Positions 16,555 to 24,851 of a stretch of DNA of 64,000 nt are shown piece after piece. The stretch covers positions 124,001 to 188,000 of the forward strand of contig CBDETI010000034.1 of assembly GCA_965242775.1 (NCBI GenBank), given 5' to 3'. Both the position numbers and the translations under genes were made by a program. This DNA comes from JAWPMT01 sp965242775 (lineage in GTDB: Bacteria > Bacteroidota > Bacteroidia > Cytophagales > Cyclobacteriaceae). Every line of letters begins with the position of its first letter. Position 1 is the stretch's first letter. Below the pieces are notes generated by a model that was not told the origin of the DNA, did no database searches, and was given only the letters and a program-made list of their open reading frames with translations.

Positions 16555-17826
16555 ATGAAAACTGCGGTAAGTTCGGAAGTATATTTCCCTAAGATCAATG
16601 ATGTCAAGGCGGCTTCTACGCGATTGAGCAAAGTGATCCAGCGGACCCCCTTGCAACCAAGCATTGCACTTAGTGAAGAGTACCAGTGCAATATTTACTT
16701 GAAAAGGGAGGACACTCAAATTGTCCGTTCCTACAAGATCCGGGGAGCTTACAATAAAATCAAAACGCTCCCGGCTGAAAAACTTCAGCATGGCATTGTC
16801 TGCGCCAGTGCTGGCAACCATGCACAAGGAGTCGCATTGTCCTGCAAACTATTGGGTGTTCCCGGTAAAATATTTATGCCCGCTCCAACACCAAAGCAAA
16901 AGGTTGGTCAAGTCAAAATGTTCGGCAAAGAGGCTGTCGAGGTAATTCTTGTCGGAGATACATTTGACGATGCGTACAATGAAGCATTGAGGTATTGTGA
17001 CGATCATCACAGCACATTTGTTCATCCCTTTGACGATGAGAAGGTAATTGAAGGTCAGGCCACCGTTGGACTGGAAATTAGCGAAGAAGCAAACTTCCCT
17101 ATTGATTACATCTTATTACCAGTAGGTGGTGGTGGACTCGCCGCGGGTATTTCAAGCATCTTCAAACTCCTCAGCCCTGATACCCAGATCATCGGGATCG
17201 AGCCAGAAGGTGCACCAGCCATGTATGAGTCTTTTCAAAATCGAGCGTTGACGCCACTGGATACGATTGACAAGTTTGTCGATGGTGCTGCAGTAAAAAA
17301 AGTGGGTGAAAAAACTTTTCCCATTTGCCTGGAGAACCTAACCACCGTGCACCTGGTTCCTGAGGGGAAGGTCTGTTCCACGCTGATTAAGATGTACAAT
17401 GAAAGTGGCATTGTGCTGGAGCCAGCGGGTTGCTTGTCCGTTGCCGCTTTGGACGACATCAAAGACGAAATTAAGGGCAAAAATGTGGTATGCGTACTGT
17501 CAGGAAGCAACAATGACATTACGCGAACTGAGGAAATTCGAGAGCGAGCACTCCTATACGAAAACCTGAAGCACTATTTCATCATTCGCTTTCCGCAGCG
17601 GGCAGGGGCACTCAAGGAGTTTGTTGCCGAAGTACTGGGACCGACAGATGATATTGTACATTTCGAGTATACCAAGAAGACCAGCAGGGAAAAGGGTCCG
17701 GCTTTGATAGGTATAGAACTGAAATCCAGCACCGACTTCCAGCCCTTACTGGCTCGGATGAAAGAGCGTAACTTCCTGGGCGAATACCTGAACAACAACC
17801 CAGACCTCATGAGCTACATCGTCTAA
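16555..17826 (+). CDS. ilvA: Threonine ammonia-lyase (biosynthetic, short form)
   Basis: A 423-residue fold-type II PLP enzyme that deaminates threonine to 2-oxobutyrate, the committed step to isoleucine. The PLP lysine is in VRSYKIRGAYNK, the substrate loop in SAGNHAQG, and the phosphate-binding glycine loop in PVGGGGLAAG. The C-terminal 90 residues form a single ACT-like regulatory domain (HYFIIRFPQRAGALKEF), the short-form arrangement, consistent with allosteric control by isoleucine. It is 61 bp after ilvC. It links the threonine genes that follow to the isoleucine genes before it. Confidence 0.94.
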   Translation: MKTAVSSEVYFPKINDVKAASTRLSKVIQRTPLQPSIALSEEYQCNIYLKREDTQIVRSYKIRGAYNKIKTLPAEKLQHGIVCASAGNHAQGVALSCKLLGVPGKIFMPAPTPKQKVGQVKMFGKEAVEVILVGDTFDDAYNEALRYCDDHHSTFVHPFDDEKVIEGQATVGLEISEEANFPIDYILLPVGGGGLAAGISSIFKLLSPDTQIIGIEPEGAPAMYESFQNRALTPLDTIDKFVDGAAVKKVGEKTFPICLENLTTVHLVPEGKVCSTLIKMYNESGIVLEPAGCLSVAALDDIKDEIKGKNVVCVLSGSNNDITRTEEIRERALLYENLKHYFIIRFPQRAGALKEFVAEVLGPTDDIVHFEYTKKTSREKGPALIGIELKSSTDFQPLLARMKERNFLGEYLNNNPDLMSYIV

Positions 17827-17901
17827 ATAATTCCTGGACCGTAACTATCCAGTTCATGTAGGATTTAAATAAGGATCCATAGCGGTTGAAATCAAAACAA
17901 A

Positions 17902-20334
17902 ATGAAAGTTTTAAAATTTGGGGGCACTTCCGTCGGTTCGGTCAATGCCATTCGTCAGGTTGGTGAGATCGTCGCAGACCAATCCCAGCACGACCAACTT
18001 ACTGTAGTTGTGTCGGCTTTTAGTGGAGTTACAAACAGGTTGGAAGATTTGTGTGAGGCTGCGTCCTCGGGCAATAAACATTACCTGGACATTTTGAAAG
18101 AGCTCTCGGACCAACACCAAGATGTTTATAACCAACTGGTCCCCGATGGGAAGACTGAATTTATCCAGGAGCAACTCACATTATTGAAAGAGGTCTGCGA
18201 TGGCATTTTTTTGCTAAAAGAAATCACGCGTAAAAGTCAGGATTACGTGATGAGTTTTGGAGAACGGATCTCATCATTCATTATCGCAACGTTTTTCACC
18301 AAGCACTTCTCTTGCGCACTTTTTGACAGTAGAGATTACCTGATCGTTGATGCGGACACGGATCATCCTGAAATTGATTTCCAAGCCTCCGAATCGAGAA
18401 TCGCTAACCTCCAAGGCCTGGACAGGGTGAACGTCTTTCCCGGTTTCATTGCCGCCACAGAAGATGGAGTCACAACTACACTTGGGCGGGGTGGCTCAGA
18501 CTTTACCGGTGCGTTGCTGGCCAATCTATTTGATGCGAAAGAGCTACAAATTTGGACGGACGTAAGTGGCATTATGTCAGCGGATCCGGGTCTGGTAAGA
18601 CAAGCCGAAGTGATCTCTCATCTCTCCTATGAAGAGGCAATGGAACTTTCTCACTTTGGGGCGAAAGTCATTTACCCACCTAGTATTCAACCGGCCTTAA
18701 GTAAGAGTATCCCAATTCTTATTAAAAATACTTTTTCACCTGAGGACGAAGGCACACTTGTCACCAAAGAATGGGATCAAGACAAGCAGCTAATTCGTGG
18801 AATATCCAGCATCAAAAATATTGTTCTGATTAACCTGACTGGTGCGGGTATGGTCGGAATTCCATCGTTTTCGTACCGCTTTTTCAGCGCGCTTGCCAGT
18901 CAACGAGTCAATGTGATCTTAATAACCCAGGCCTCTTCCGAACACTCCATCTGCGCAGCTATCGCCTCCTCTGAGCTAAAGTCGGCACTCAAGGCATTGA
19001 AGAAAGAATTTGATCAGGAAATCAAATCTGCACGCATTAGCGAAATAGAAGTTGAGAAGGATCTGGCCATACTGGCCCTGGTCGGGTCCAACATGAGAGA
19101 TCAGGTGGGGGTGAGTGGACAGATGTTCCATGTCCTGGGTAAGAATGGTGTAAGCGTGAAAGCTATTGCGCAAGGTTCATCGGAAAGGAACATATCCGCA
19201 GTGATTCCTCAAAGCAATCTTAAAAAGGCATTGAATGTCCTGCACGAGGGATTCTTCCTTTCATCGCTCAAGCGAATCAACCTATTTATCATTGGGGTCG
19301 GTAATGTCGGCAAAGCGTTCCTGGAGCAAATTGATAAGCAATACGACTATCTTCTGGAAAAACACCATACACGTATTGTTATCGCCGGTGTTGCCAACTC
19401 GCGAAAAATGATTTTCGATGAGGAGGGCTTGGATCGAACCCACATTTTGGAGGAATTAGCTGTGGGTCAGCCTTTCAAGGTTACCGAGTTCCAGAAACGG
19501 ATGATCCAATTAAACCTTCGCAACAGCATTTTCATTGATATCACCGGCGCTGCGGAAGTGGCACAAACCTATGAGCATGTCCTCGCCGCAAGTATCTCCG
19601 TAGTTACACCCAATAAGTTAGCCGCCACCGGATCTTACGCAAACTACACGCGTCTTTACCAGGAAGCTCGTAAATCAAATGTCCATTTCCTGATCGAAAC
19701 AAATGTCTGTGCGGGATTGCCTGTAATTTCCACATTGAACGACCTGATCAAGAGTGGAGACGAAATCCACGAGATACATGCCGTACTGTCAGGAACTTTG
19801 AACTACCTATTTAATACCTATGACGGCTCTCAACCCTTTGTTAGCGTCATCAAAAAAGCGAAGGCGCTGGGATTGACCGAACCGGATCCCCGACTCGACT
19901 TATTTGGCGAAGATGTAAAAAGAAAAATCTTGATTTTGGCGAGAGAGGCTGGCGTTTCGCTGGAAATGGAAGAAGTGAGTCTTGAATCATTCCTCCCTGA
20001 AGCTTGTCATCACGCTGGCGACCTGGACACGTTTTACCAGGAAGTAGAAAGACACGAGGCCCATTTCCAATCTTTGTATGAAAAAGTTCAAAAACAAAGG
20101 CAGAAACTGCGAGTAGTGGCGACATTCATCGCTAAGGGTCGCACAGCCAAGGTATCCCTGCAACCTATCAATTCGGACCATCCATTTTTCAATCTTGAAG
20201 GCATGGACAATATTGTACTTTTCTACACAAGCCGCTATCCGGAACAACCGCTGGTTGTAAAGGGTGCCGGTGCAGGCGCGGCCGTTACTGCGTCGGGTAT
20301 TTTTGCGGATATACTCAAAGTAAGTCTCAATTGA
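17902..20334 (+). CDS. thrA: Bifunctional aspartokinase / homoserine dehydrogenase I
   Basis: An 810-residue fusion that phosphorylates aspartate and, after the separate Asd step, reduces aspartate semialdehyde to homoserine. The aspartokinase domain starts with KFGGTSVGSV (residues 4-13) and has TLGRGGSDFTGALLA. Two ACT repeats lie at about 310-460 and probably bind threonine for feedback inhibition. The homoserine dehydrogenase begins near residue 455 with the NAD(P) motif INLFIIGVGNVGKAF, and the substrate segment GTLNYLFNTYD is visible. The 75-bp gap to ilvA has no strong terminator. Full length matches the E. coli ThrA type. Confidence 0.95.
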   Translation: MKVLKFGGTSVGSVNAIRQVGEIVADQSQHDQLTVVVSAFSGVTNRLEDLCEAASSGNKHYLDILKELSDQHQDVYNQLVPDGKTEFIQEQLTLLKEVCDGIFLLKEITRKSQDYVMSFGERISSFIIATFFTKHFSCALFDSRDYLIVDADTDHPEIDFQASESRIANLQGLDRVNVFPGFIAATEDGVTTTLGRGGSDFTGALLANLFDAKELQIWTDVSGIMSADPGLVRQAEVISHLSYEEAMELSHFGAKVIYPPSIQPALSKSIPILIKNTFSPEDEGTLVTKEWDQDKQLIRGISSIKNIVLINLTGAGMVGIPSFSYRFFSALASQRVNVILITQASSEHSICAAIASSELKSALKALKKEFDQEIKSARISEIEVEKDLAILALVGSNMRDQVGVSGQMFHVLGKNGVSVKAIAQGSSERNISAVIPQSNLKKALNVLHEGFFLSSLKRINLFIIGVGNVGKAFLEQIDKQYDYLLEKHHTRIVIAGVANSRKMIFDEEGLDRTHILEELAVGQPFKVTEFQKRMIQLNLRNSIFIDITGAAEVAQTYEHVLAASISVVTPNKLAATGSYANYTRLYQEARKSNVHFLIETNVCAGLPVISTLNDLIKSGDEIHEIHAVLSGTLNYLFNTYDGSQPFVSVIKKAKALGLTEPDPRLDLFGEDVKRKILILAREAGVSLEMEEVSLESFLPEACHHAGDLDTFYQEVERHEAHFQSLYEKVQKQRQKLRVVATFIAKGRTAKVSLQPINSDHPFFNLEGMDNIVLFYTSRYPEQPLVVKGAGAGAAVTASGIFADILKVSLN

Positions 20335-20335
20335 C

Positions 20336-21265
20336 ATGGATAGTGTGAAGGTATTTTCTCCGGCTTCCGTGGCCAATGTTGGCTGCGGCTATGACATCTT
20401 CGGCTTTGCGCTGGAAGCATGGGGCGACGAAATTCAGATACGGAAACGAAATGACAGCCAGCTGGTTATCACAGGAATTGAAGGTGCGCAACTTCCATTG
20501 GATCCGGAAAAAAATGTGGCGACTGTAGCTGTTCACAGCTTGTTACGGTCATTGGGCTCCTCGCAGGGGTTTGACATCTCAATTCGAAAAAATGTTAGCC
20601 CCGGAAGCGGCCTGGGATCCAGCGCTTCCAGCGCCGCCGGAGCCGTGTTCGGAGCCAACGAATTGCTTGGTAAGCCACTTTCGAAGCACCAATTGATCCA
20701 ACACGCTATGCAAGGCGAGGCCCTGGCATCGGAAAAACCCCACGCTGATAACGTCGCACCGGCTATGTTGGGTGGATTTACGGTTGTTCGAAGTTGTGAA
20801 CCCGAGGTTGATGTCTTCCAAATCCCCTACCCTGTCGGGATGCGTGCGTTCATCATATTTCCTCAAATACAGGTCAAGACAGCTGAAGCCAAGAAAATGC
20901 TGGGAAATACGATCAGCATCGACAAAGCAAGAACGCAATGGGGAAACGTCGCCGGTATGGTCGCGGGATTAGTTGCCGGGGATTGGGCATTGATTAGCAG
21001 ATCATTGCAAGATGTAGTTGCTGAGCCATTGCGCAAGTCCTTGATACCTCATTACGACACGATTAAAACCCTGGCATTGAACCATGGTGCGCGGGGATTC
21101 AATATCTCCGGGTCGGGTCCATCGATGTTTGCACTTTTCGAAGAGGACCAGGATTGGACCACTTTGATTGAAAGCATAAAACGAATTTATGATCCAGCGG
21201 GAATTGCGACTTTATTTCATGTTTCACCCATCAACCAGCAAGGAACTCAAACCGTCGAAGTATGA
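20336..21265 (+). CDS. thrB: Homoserine kinase
   Basis: A 309-residue GHMP-superfamily kinase that phosphorylates homoserine. The N-terminus (VKVFSPASVANVGCGYD) and the ATP loop SPGSGLGSSASSAAGAV are diagnostic, and the C-terminal glycine motif NISGSGPSMFAL is intact. It starts 1 bp after the thrA stop and overlaps thrC by 4 bp (ATGA), giving tight translational coupling. Confidence 0.95.
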   Translation: MDSVKVFSPASVANVGCGYDIFGFALEAWGDEIQIRKRNDSQLVITGIEGAQLPLDPEKNVATVAVHSLLRSLGSSQGFDISIRKNVSPGSGLGSSASSAAGAVFGANELLGKPLSKHQLIQHAMQGEALASEKPHADNVAPAMLGGFTVVRSCEPEVDVFQIPYPVGMRAFIIFPQIQVKTAEAKKMLGNTISIDKARTQWGNVAGMVAGLVAGDWALISRSLQDVVAEPLRKSLIPHYDTIKTLALNHGARGFNISGSGPSMFALFEEDQDWTTLIESIKRIYDPAGIATLFHVSPINQQGTQTVEV

Positions 21266-22530
21266 AATTTTATAGCACCAATGGACAAGCACCCCCCGTA
21301 AGTTTCCGGAAAGGTGTAACCCAAAGTTTACCTCCGGACAATGGTCTTTATTTCCCCGCGGAGTTAGCAGACATAAGAAAAGTCTATGCCAGCGATTCAC
21401 TCGACCTGCACACCCTGGGCTATGAAATCTTAAGTCCTTTTACCTCTCCGGACATCCCATCCGGTCAGTTAGCAGAAATAGTAGAAGATACCCTAAATTT
21501 TGACTTGCCTATTATTCCTGTCGGTGAAGACATTCACGCATTGGAACTTTTCCATGGCCCTACTTATGCGTTTAAGGATGTAGGCGCAAGATTCTTGGCC
21601 AGGTGTCTTGGTTTCTTCCATGAGCAGGCCGACAAAGAAGTCACCATTCTGGTCGCCACTTCAGGAGACACAGGAGGCGCGGTGGCCTCTGGATTCCTTG
21701 GGGTAGATGGTGTCCAAGTGGTCATTCTTTACCCTGGTGGCAAAGTGAGCACACTTCAAGAGAAACAGCTCACCACTCAAGGGCGGAACATCCACGCACT
21801 TGAGATTGATGGTACGTTTGACGATTGCCAGCATCTCGTGAAAGCTGCATTTCTAGACAAGGAACTCAACGAACAGCTGAATTTATCGTCAGCTAACTCA
21901 ATAAACATCGCCCGATGGATACCTCAATCCATCTATCATGGATGGGCGGCCTATCAAATGCGGGGCATCACTAACCTCGCGGTACCAAGTGGCAATTATG
22001 GAAATATTGCAGCAGGATTGCTGGCATTGAAAATGGGAGCTCCTATCGAAAAGTTTACCGCAGCGTCCAATGCAAATGATGTTGTCCCCCGGTTTTTAAA
22101 AACTGGCAACTACGAAATACGCGACACCATTCCGACCTACGCTAATGCCATGGACGTAGCCAAACCAAGCAACTTTCCGAGAATGGTGCATCTCTTTGAT
22201 GAAAACCTCGAGGCTTTGCGACAAGAAATATCCGGATTTAGTATGATGGACGAGGATATTCTTGAAACCATTTCAGCATGTTGGGAAGAAAACCGGTATT
22301 TGCTGGACCCCCACGGAGCAATTGGTTTCAGCGCCTTAAAACAAGCAAATGGTGACGGAAATAAACTATTTCTGGCGACCGCTCATCCTTGCAAATTTGA
22401 TGAGGTAATCCGAAAGGTCATACCCGGATATGTACTCCCCGAATTTACATCCTCGCTAATGACGAGAGAAAAAGAAGCTACACAATTAGCTAAGGATTTT
22501 GACCTATTCAAAGATTACCTATTGAGATAG
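21262..22530 (+). CDS. thrC: Threonine synthase
   Basis: A 422-residue PLP enzyme that converts O-phosphohomoserine to threonine. The PLP lysine is K105 in GPTYAFKDVGARF, and ATSGDTGGAVASGF is the catalytic loop. The compact form with an N-terminal YSTNG start matches the bacterial ThrC of about 430 residues. It is the last gene of the operon. The 59-bp gap after it has no convincing terminator, so some read-through into the next lipoprotein gene is possible. Confidence 0.95.
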   Translation: MKFYSTNGQAPPVSFRKGVTQSLPPDNGLYFPAELADIRKVYASDSLDLHTLGYEILSPFTSPDIPSGQLAEIVEDTLNFDLPIIPVGEDIHALELFHGPTYAFKDVGARFLARCLGFFHEQADKEVTILVATSGDTGGAVASGFLGVDGVQVVILYPGGKVSTLQEKQLTTQGRNIHALEIDGTFDDCQHLVKAAFLDKELNEQLNLSSANSINIARWIPQSIYHGWAAYQMRGITNLAVPSGNYGNIAAGLLALKMGAPIEKFTAASNANDVVPRFLKTGNYEIRDTIPTYANAMDVAKPSNFPRMVHLFDENLEALRQEISGFSMMDEDILETISACWEENRYLLDPHGAIGFSALKQANGDGNKLFLATAHPCKFDEVIRKVIPGYVLPEFTSSLMTREKEATQLAKDFDLFKDYLLR

Positions 22531-22589
22531 TAAGAGGTTTTTTAGGGGTATAATCCGAACCTATTGACTTTAAAGAAACACCTAAGCCA

Positions 22590-23045
22590 ATGAAGGTTCT
22601 GAAGACACTCCTTTTACTAGGCACGATATTTTTTCTTTTCTTCCTGGTCTCTTGTGCTGAAGAAGAGAATCCAGCACCTGCAAAAAGTGAATTGCTAGCA
22701 GGCGATAGCAATAACGGTCGATCCTATTTCATTAGTTCCGCTGAAATCGACCTGGACGCTGTAGATGGCACCTTGGTCCTCGACGAATGTGTAACGGACA
22801 ACACCATCATTTATTACCCCTCGGGAAGGTACGACGAAAATGAAGGTCGCACTAAATGCAACGCGGAAGACCCTCCCGGAACCAGTGGAAATTGGACATT
22901 TCTCAATGATGAAACGCAAATCGTCATTGAATTAGAGGGAGAAAGGCATATCTGGGACATTGAGAGCATCAATTCCAATAGCCATAGGATATCCAGGGCC
23001 ACCAACGATGGTCAGTTGACCTTTGTTTTGGAGCGCTTGTTCTGA
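22590..23045 (+). CDS. Small lipoprotein, possibly lipocalin-like
   Basis: A 151-residue secreted lipoprotein. The signal peptide ends in LVSC with Cys22, followed by AEEEN, an acidic stretch typical of exported Bacteroidota lipoproteins. The mature part has alternating beta-strand character, two further cysteines that could form a disulfide, and a C-terminal LTFVLERLF. The overall pattern (GTLVLDEC..., NWTFLNDETQIVIEL) resembles small lipocalin-like domain proteins, but this is only a fold-level guess. It lies 59 bp after thrC on the same strand. Confidence 0.65.
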   Translation: MKVLKTLLLLGTIFFLFFLVSCAEEENPAPAKSELLAGDSNNGRSYFISSAEIDLDAVDGTLVLDECVTDNTIIYYPSGRYDENEGRTKCNAEDPPGTSGNWTFLNDETQIVIELEGERHIWDIESINSNSHRISRATNDGQLTFVLERLF

Positions 23046-23101
23046 TTTATAGGCCCTCAAATCAGTAATTCTACCCACTTTTTGGGCTTTTAGCCTAGAA
23101 A

Positions 23102-23121
23102 AATACCGTTTTCTGGGTATT
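23102..23121 (+). repeat. Short inverted repeat upstream of the 40-aa membrane protein
   Basis: AATACC (23102-23107) and GGTATT (23116-23121) form a 6-bp inverted repeat with an 8-bp spacer, 54 bp upstream of the next start codon. It could be an operator or a weak hairpin; nothing else supports a role. Confidence 0.25.
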
Positions 23122-23174
23122 GTAGGGCGTAAGTCCGTGATCTAACTTGCTATTATCAAAACACCGCTAGAATC

Positions 23175-23297
23175 ATGGAAAATTACCTATTACCGCAACC
23201 CGAGAACTCCATATGGACACTGATCCTGGGGGTCATCATGATTATTGGATATACGGTATTGGACAAGTTCCTATTGAAAATCAGAAAAAACGCCTAA
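23175..23297 (+). CDS. 40-residue single-pass membrane protein
   Basis: A short gene with ATG start and TAA stop. Residues 1-12 are polar with two prolines, 13-29 form one hydrophobic helix (IWTLILGVIMIIGYTVL), and the end is basic (KIRKNA), which predicts an N-out/C-in orientation. An intrinsic terminator follows 41 bp after the stop, and there is 129 bp of non-coding DNA before it, so it looks like a monocistronic unit. Function unknown. The terminator and well-formed membrane helix argue that it is real. Confidence 0.55.
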   Translation: MENYLLPQPENSIWTLILGVIMIIGYTVLDKFLLKIRKNA

Positions 23298-23334
23298 TCC
23301 CTAAATCTTCTTCATAATTCAAATACCGCTGTGA

Positions 23335-23360
23335 AAAGGCCATCCTCAGGATGGCTTTTT
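23335..23360 (+). terminator. Intrinsic terminator, probably bidirectional
   Basis: GCCATCC (23339-23345), loop TCA, GGATGGC (23349-23355), then TTTTT; the A-run before the stem lets it work on both strands. It ends the 40-aa gene on the plus strand and can stop transcription from the convergent zinc-ribbon gene. Confidence 0.85.
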
Positions 23361-23453
23361 CATTTTACACGGATTACGCTAAGTCCTCCCCAGCATAACC
23401 AGATACCTACATCTAAAAAAGGCGTTGATTCGAAAAAGGTATTTCTTGCCCTG

Positions 23454-23609
23454 TCAGAACAAGAAAATGAGAAGTAACACAACTACCAGAATGATGGCAA
23501 TCCATTGATAGCCTTTGCTCTGTTGCGGAAACTCATATTGGCAAATCGGGCACGTTTCAGCCACTTTGTCGACCTCCATAGCACATGAAGGACATTCTTT
23601 CTTTTTCAT
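23454..23609 (-). CDS. Zinc-ribbon protein with C-terminal membrane anchor
   Basis: A 51-residue protein starting MKKKECPSCAME. Two CxxC pairs (CPSC and CPIC) form a zinc ribbon, and the last 20 residues are a hydrophobic tail (WIAIILVVVLLLIFLF), so it is a tail-anchored small protein with the ribbon probably in the cytoplasm. A longer frame upstream has a poor N-terminus and would run into the tRNA promoter region; the ATG at 23607-23609 fits better. Function unknown; similar small ribbon proteins are common in Bacteroidota. Confidence 0.65.
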   Translation of the reverse strand: MKKKECPSCAMEVDKVAETCPICQYEFPQQSKGYQWIAIILVVVLLLIFLF

Positions 23610-23656
23610 CACGCATAAAATTAGAAAACCTGACTGGCATGGATGCAGCAAAAAAC

Positions 23657-23664
23657 TATATTTG
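23657..23664 (+). promoter_or_regulatory. -7 element of the tRNA-Arg promoter
   Basis: TATATTTG is a perfect TAnnTTTG -7 box 18 bp before the tRNA 5' end. The -33 element is weak (TGAC near 23631). Confidence 0.6.
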
Positions 23665-23682
23665 CAATCCTTTTTGAGGGAT

Positions 23683-23756
23683 GCATCCGTAGTTCAACTG
23701 GATAGAATACCAGATTTCGGCTCTGGGGGTTGAGGGTTCGAATCCTTCCGGATGCA
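23683..23756 (+). tRNA. tRNA-Arg (anticodon TCG)
   Basis: A complete 74-nt cloverleaf: acceptor GCATCCG/CGGATGC, D-stem GTTC/GAAT, anticodon stem CCAGA/TCTGG with loop TTTCGGC (anticodon TCG at 23717-23719, reading CGA), T-stem GAGGG/CCTTC with one G-U pair and loop TTCGAAT, discriminator A. CCA is not encoded. A consensus -7 box precedes it and an intrinsic terminator follows 8 bp after. Confidence 0.93.
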
Positions 23757-23764
23757 CATAAAAC

Positions 23765-23794
23765 AAAGACTACTTTTTTAGGTAGTCTTTTTTT
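23765..23794 (+). terminator. tRNA-Arg terminator
   Basis: AAAGACTAC (23765-23773) pairs with GTAGTCTTT (23782-23790), 9 bp with an 8-nt loop, followed by more T. A near-copy recurs at 23896-23933. Confidence 0.85.
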
Positions 23795-23895
23795 GTTTGA
23801 AGTAGGAAAGGATGAGAACCCAGGTTCGAAACCGAAGGTTCACGAGGGCCTGTGCGCATGAATAGTGCGGACGAGTAATCCTTCCGGATGCACAT

Positions 23896-23933
23896 AAAAA
23901 CAAAGACTACTTTTTTAGGCAGTCTTTGTTTTT
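23896..23933. terminator. Second terminator copy, bidirectional
   Basis: AAAAACAAAGACT (23896-23908) is a perfect inverted match of AGTCTTTGTTTTT (23921-23933), giving a 13-bp stem with A and T runs on both sides. It touches the stop codon of the convergent BASS gene and can terminate transcription from both directions. Confidence 0.8.
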
Positions 23934-24796
23934 CATGATTTGTGACTTTGGATACGCAACGACCAAAAAATCATCATTGCGGCGGTAAGGAACATCAATA
24001 CACCATATACTGCGGGGGCTATCGCAAAAGTTGAATTGCCTAAAAGTACTGTAGCTATAGAAATGGCTAAAGTGCCGTTTTGTATACCCGATTCGATAGA
24101 AATGGAAACACGCTGCTTGAAAGGGAGCTTCAAGGCCTTGGCCGACAAAAAGCCCAGGGACATTGTGATCGCATTCAACATCAATGCTATGAAGCCTGCT
24201 TCTCGCATGTGAGCTGGGATTGTAGCCCGTTCCTTCCATAATACGCCAAGAATCACGATCACAAACAGAACAGCGGAAGCCCTACGCACGGGCACTTCCA
24301 TTCTCTTCGCAAAATCGCCCTTTTTGGCCTTGATCAGCATACCCAATAAGATGGGAACAATCACTATAATAAAAACCTGCGCAATGGACTGGGCAACGTT
24401 CAGTCGAAGGCTGGTACTTTCGTCGAATAACAAGTCAAATCCTAAATTGACGACAAAAGGAATTGTCAATAATGTGATGAAACTGCTTAAAGCCGTCAAA
24501 CTAACTGAAAGCGCGGTATCTCCTTTGGCCAGGTGAGAAATCAGGTTGGAAGTCGGGCCTCCAGGGCAGGCAGCAATCAGTATTACTCCGATGGCAATCT
24601 CCGGTCTGAGATCAAAAATTGATACAAGGAAAAATCCTACAGCCGGCAGCAATATAATTTGGTTGACCAAACCCGTAAACACCGCCTTCGGGCTGACAAA
24701 CACCCTTTTAAAATCCTGAATTGTCAGCGACAAGCCCATACCGAACATGATGACGATTAGGGAGAATGCTAGAATGAGGTTGGAAATATTGTCCAC
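23933..24796 (-). CDS. Bile acid:sodium symporter (BASS) family transporter
   Basis: A 287-residue membrane protein with nine to ten hydrophobic helices. The family signatures are near the N-terminus (IMFGMGLSLTIQDF) and in the core (AACPGGPTSNLISHLAKGDTALSVSLTALSS), where the discontinuous helices bind sodium. BASS proteins carry organic anions such as bile acids, pantothenate, pyruvate or 2-oxo acids with Na+; the substrate here is unknown. The start is a GTG, chosen because the first helix would otherwise be cut. Its 3' end abuts the bidirectional terminator. Confidence 0.88.
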   Translation of the reverse strand: MDNISNLILAFSLIVIMFGMGLSLTIQDFKRVFVSPKAVFTGLVNQIILLPAVGFFLVSIFDLRPEIAIGVILIAACPGGPTSNLISHLAKGDTALSVSLTALSSFITLLTIPFVVNLGFDLLFDESTSLRLNVAQSIAQVFIIVIVPILLGMLIKAKKGDFAKRMEVPVRRASAVLFVIVILGVLWKERATIPAHMREAGFIALMLNAITMSLGFLSAKALKLPFKQRVSISIESGIQNGTLAISIATVLLGNSTFAIAPAVYGVLMFLTAAMMIFWSLRIQSHKS

Positions 24797-24851
24797 GGAG
24801 TTATTTTTTGGAATCCAGGCAGGAAGTTACAGATCATCTTTGTAATTGATC

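Larger units (their letters stand above)
23741..23933 (+). repeat. Direct repeat of tRNA-Arg 3' end plus terminator
   Basis: The block starting AATCCTTCCGGATGCACATA at 23741 (last 16 nt of the tRNA, the spacer and the terminator, to about 23790) is repeated at 23877-23927 with one inserted A and one substitution. The copies start 136 bp apart. The DNA between holds a T-arm-like GGTTCGAAACC at 23823-23833 but no gene. Confidence 0.85.

Noticed and set aside
17834..17852. Small hairpin CTGGA/TCCAG between ilvA and thrA as a second attenuator
   Set aside because: Only 5 bp with a 9-nt loop, no T-run, and no leader peptide with Thr or Ile codons nearby.
23757..23932. Integrated element flanked by att sites at tRNA-Arg
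   Set aside because: The interval is about 120 bp and holds no integrase or other gene; only a scar or duplication is supportable.
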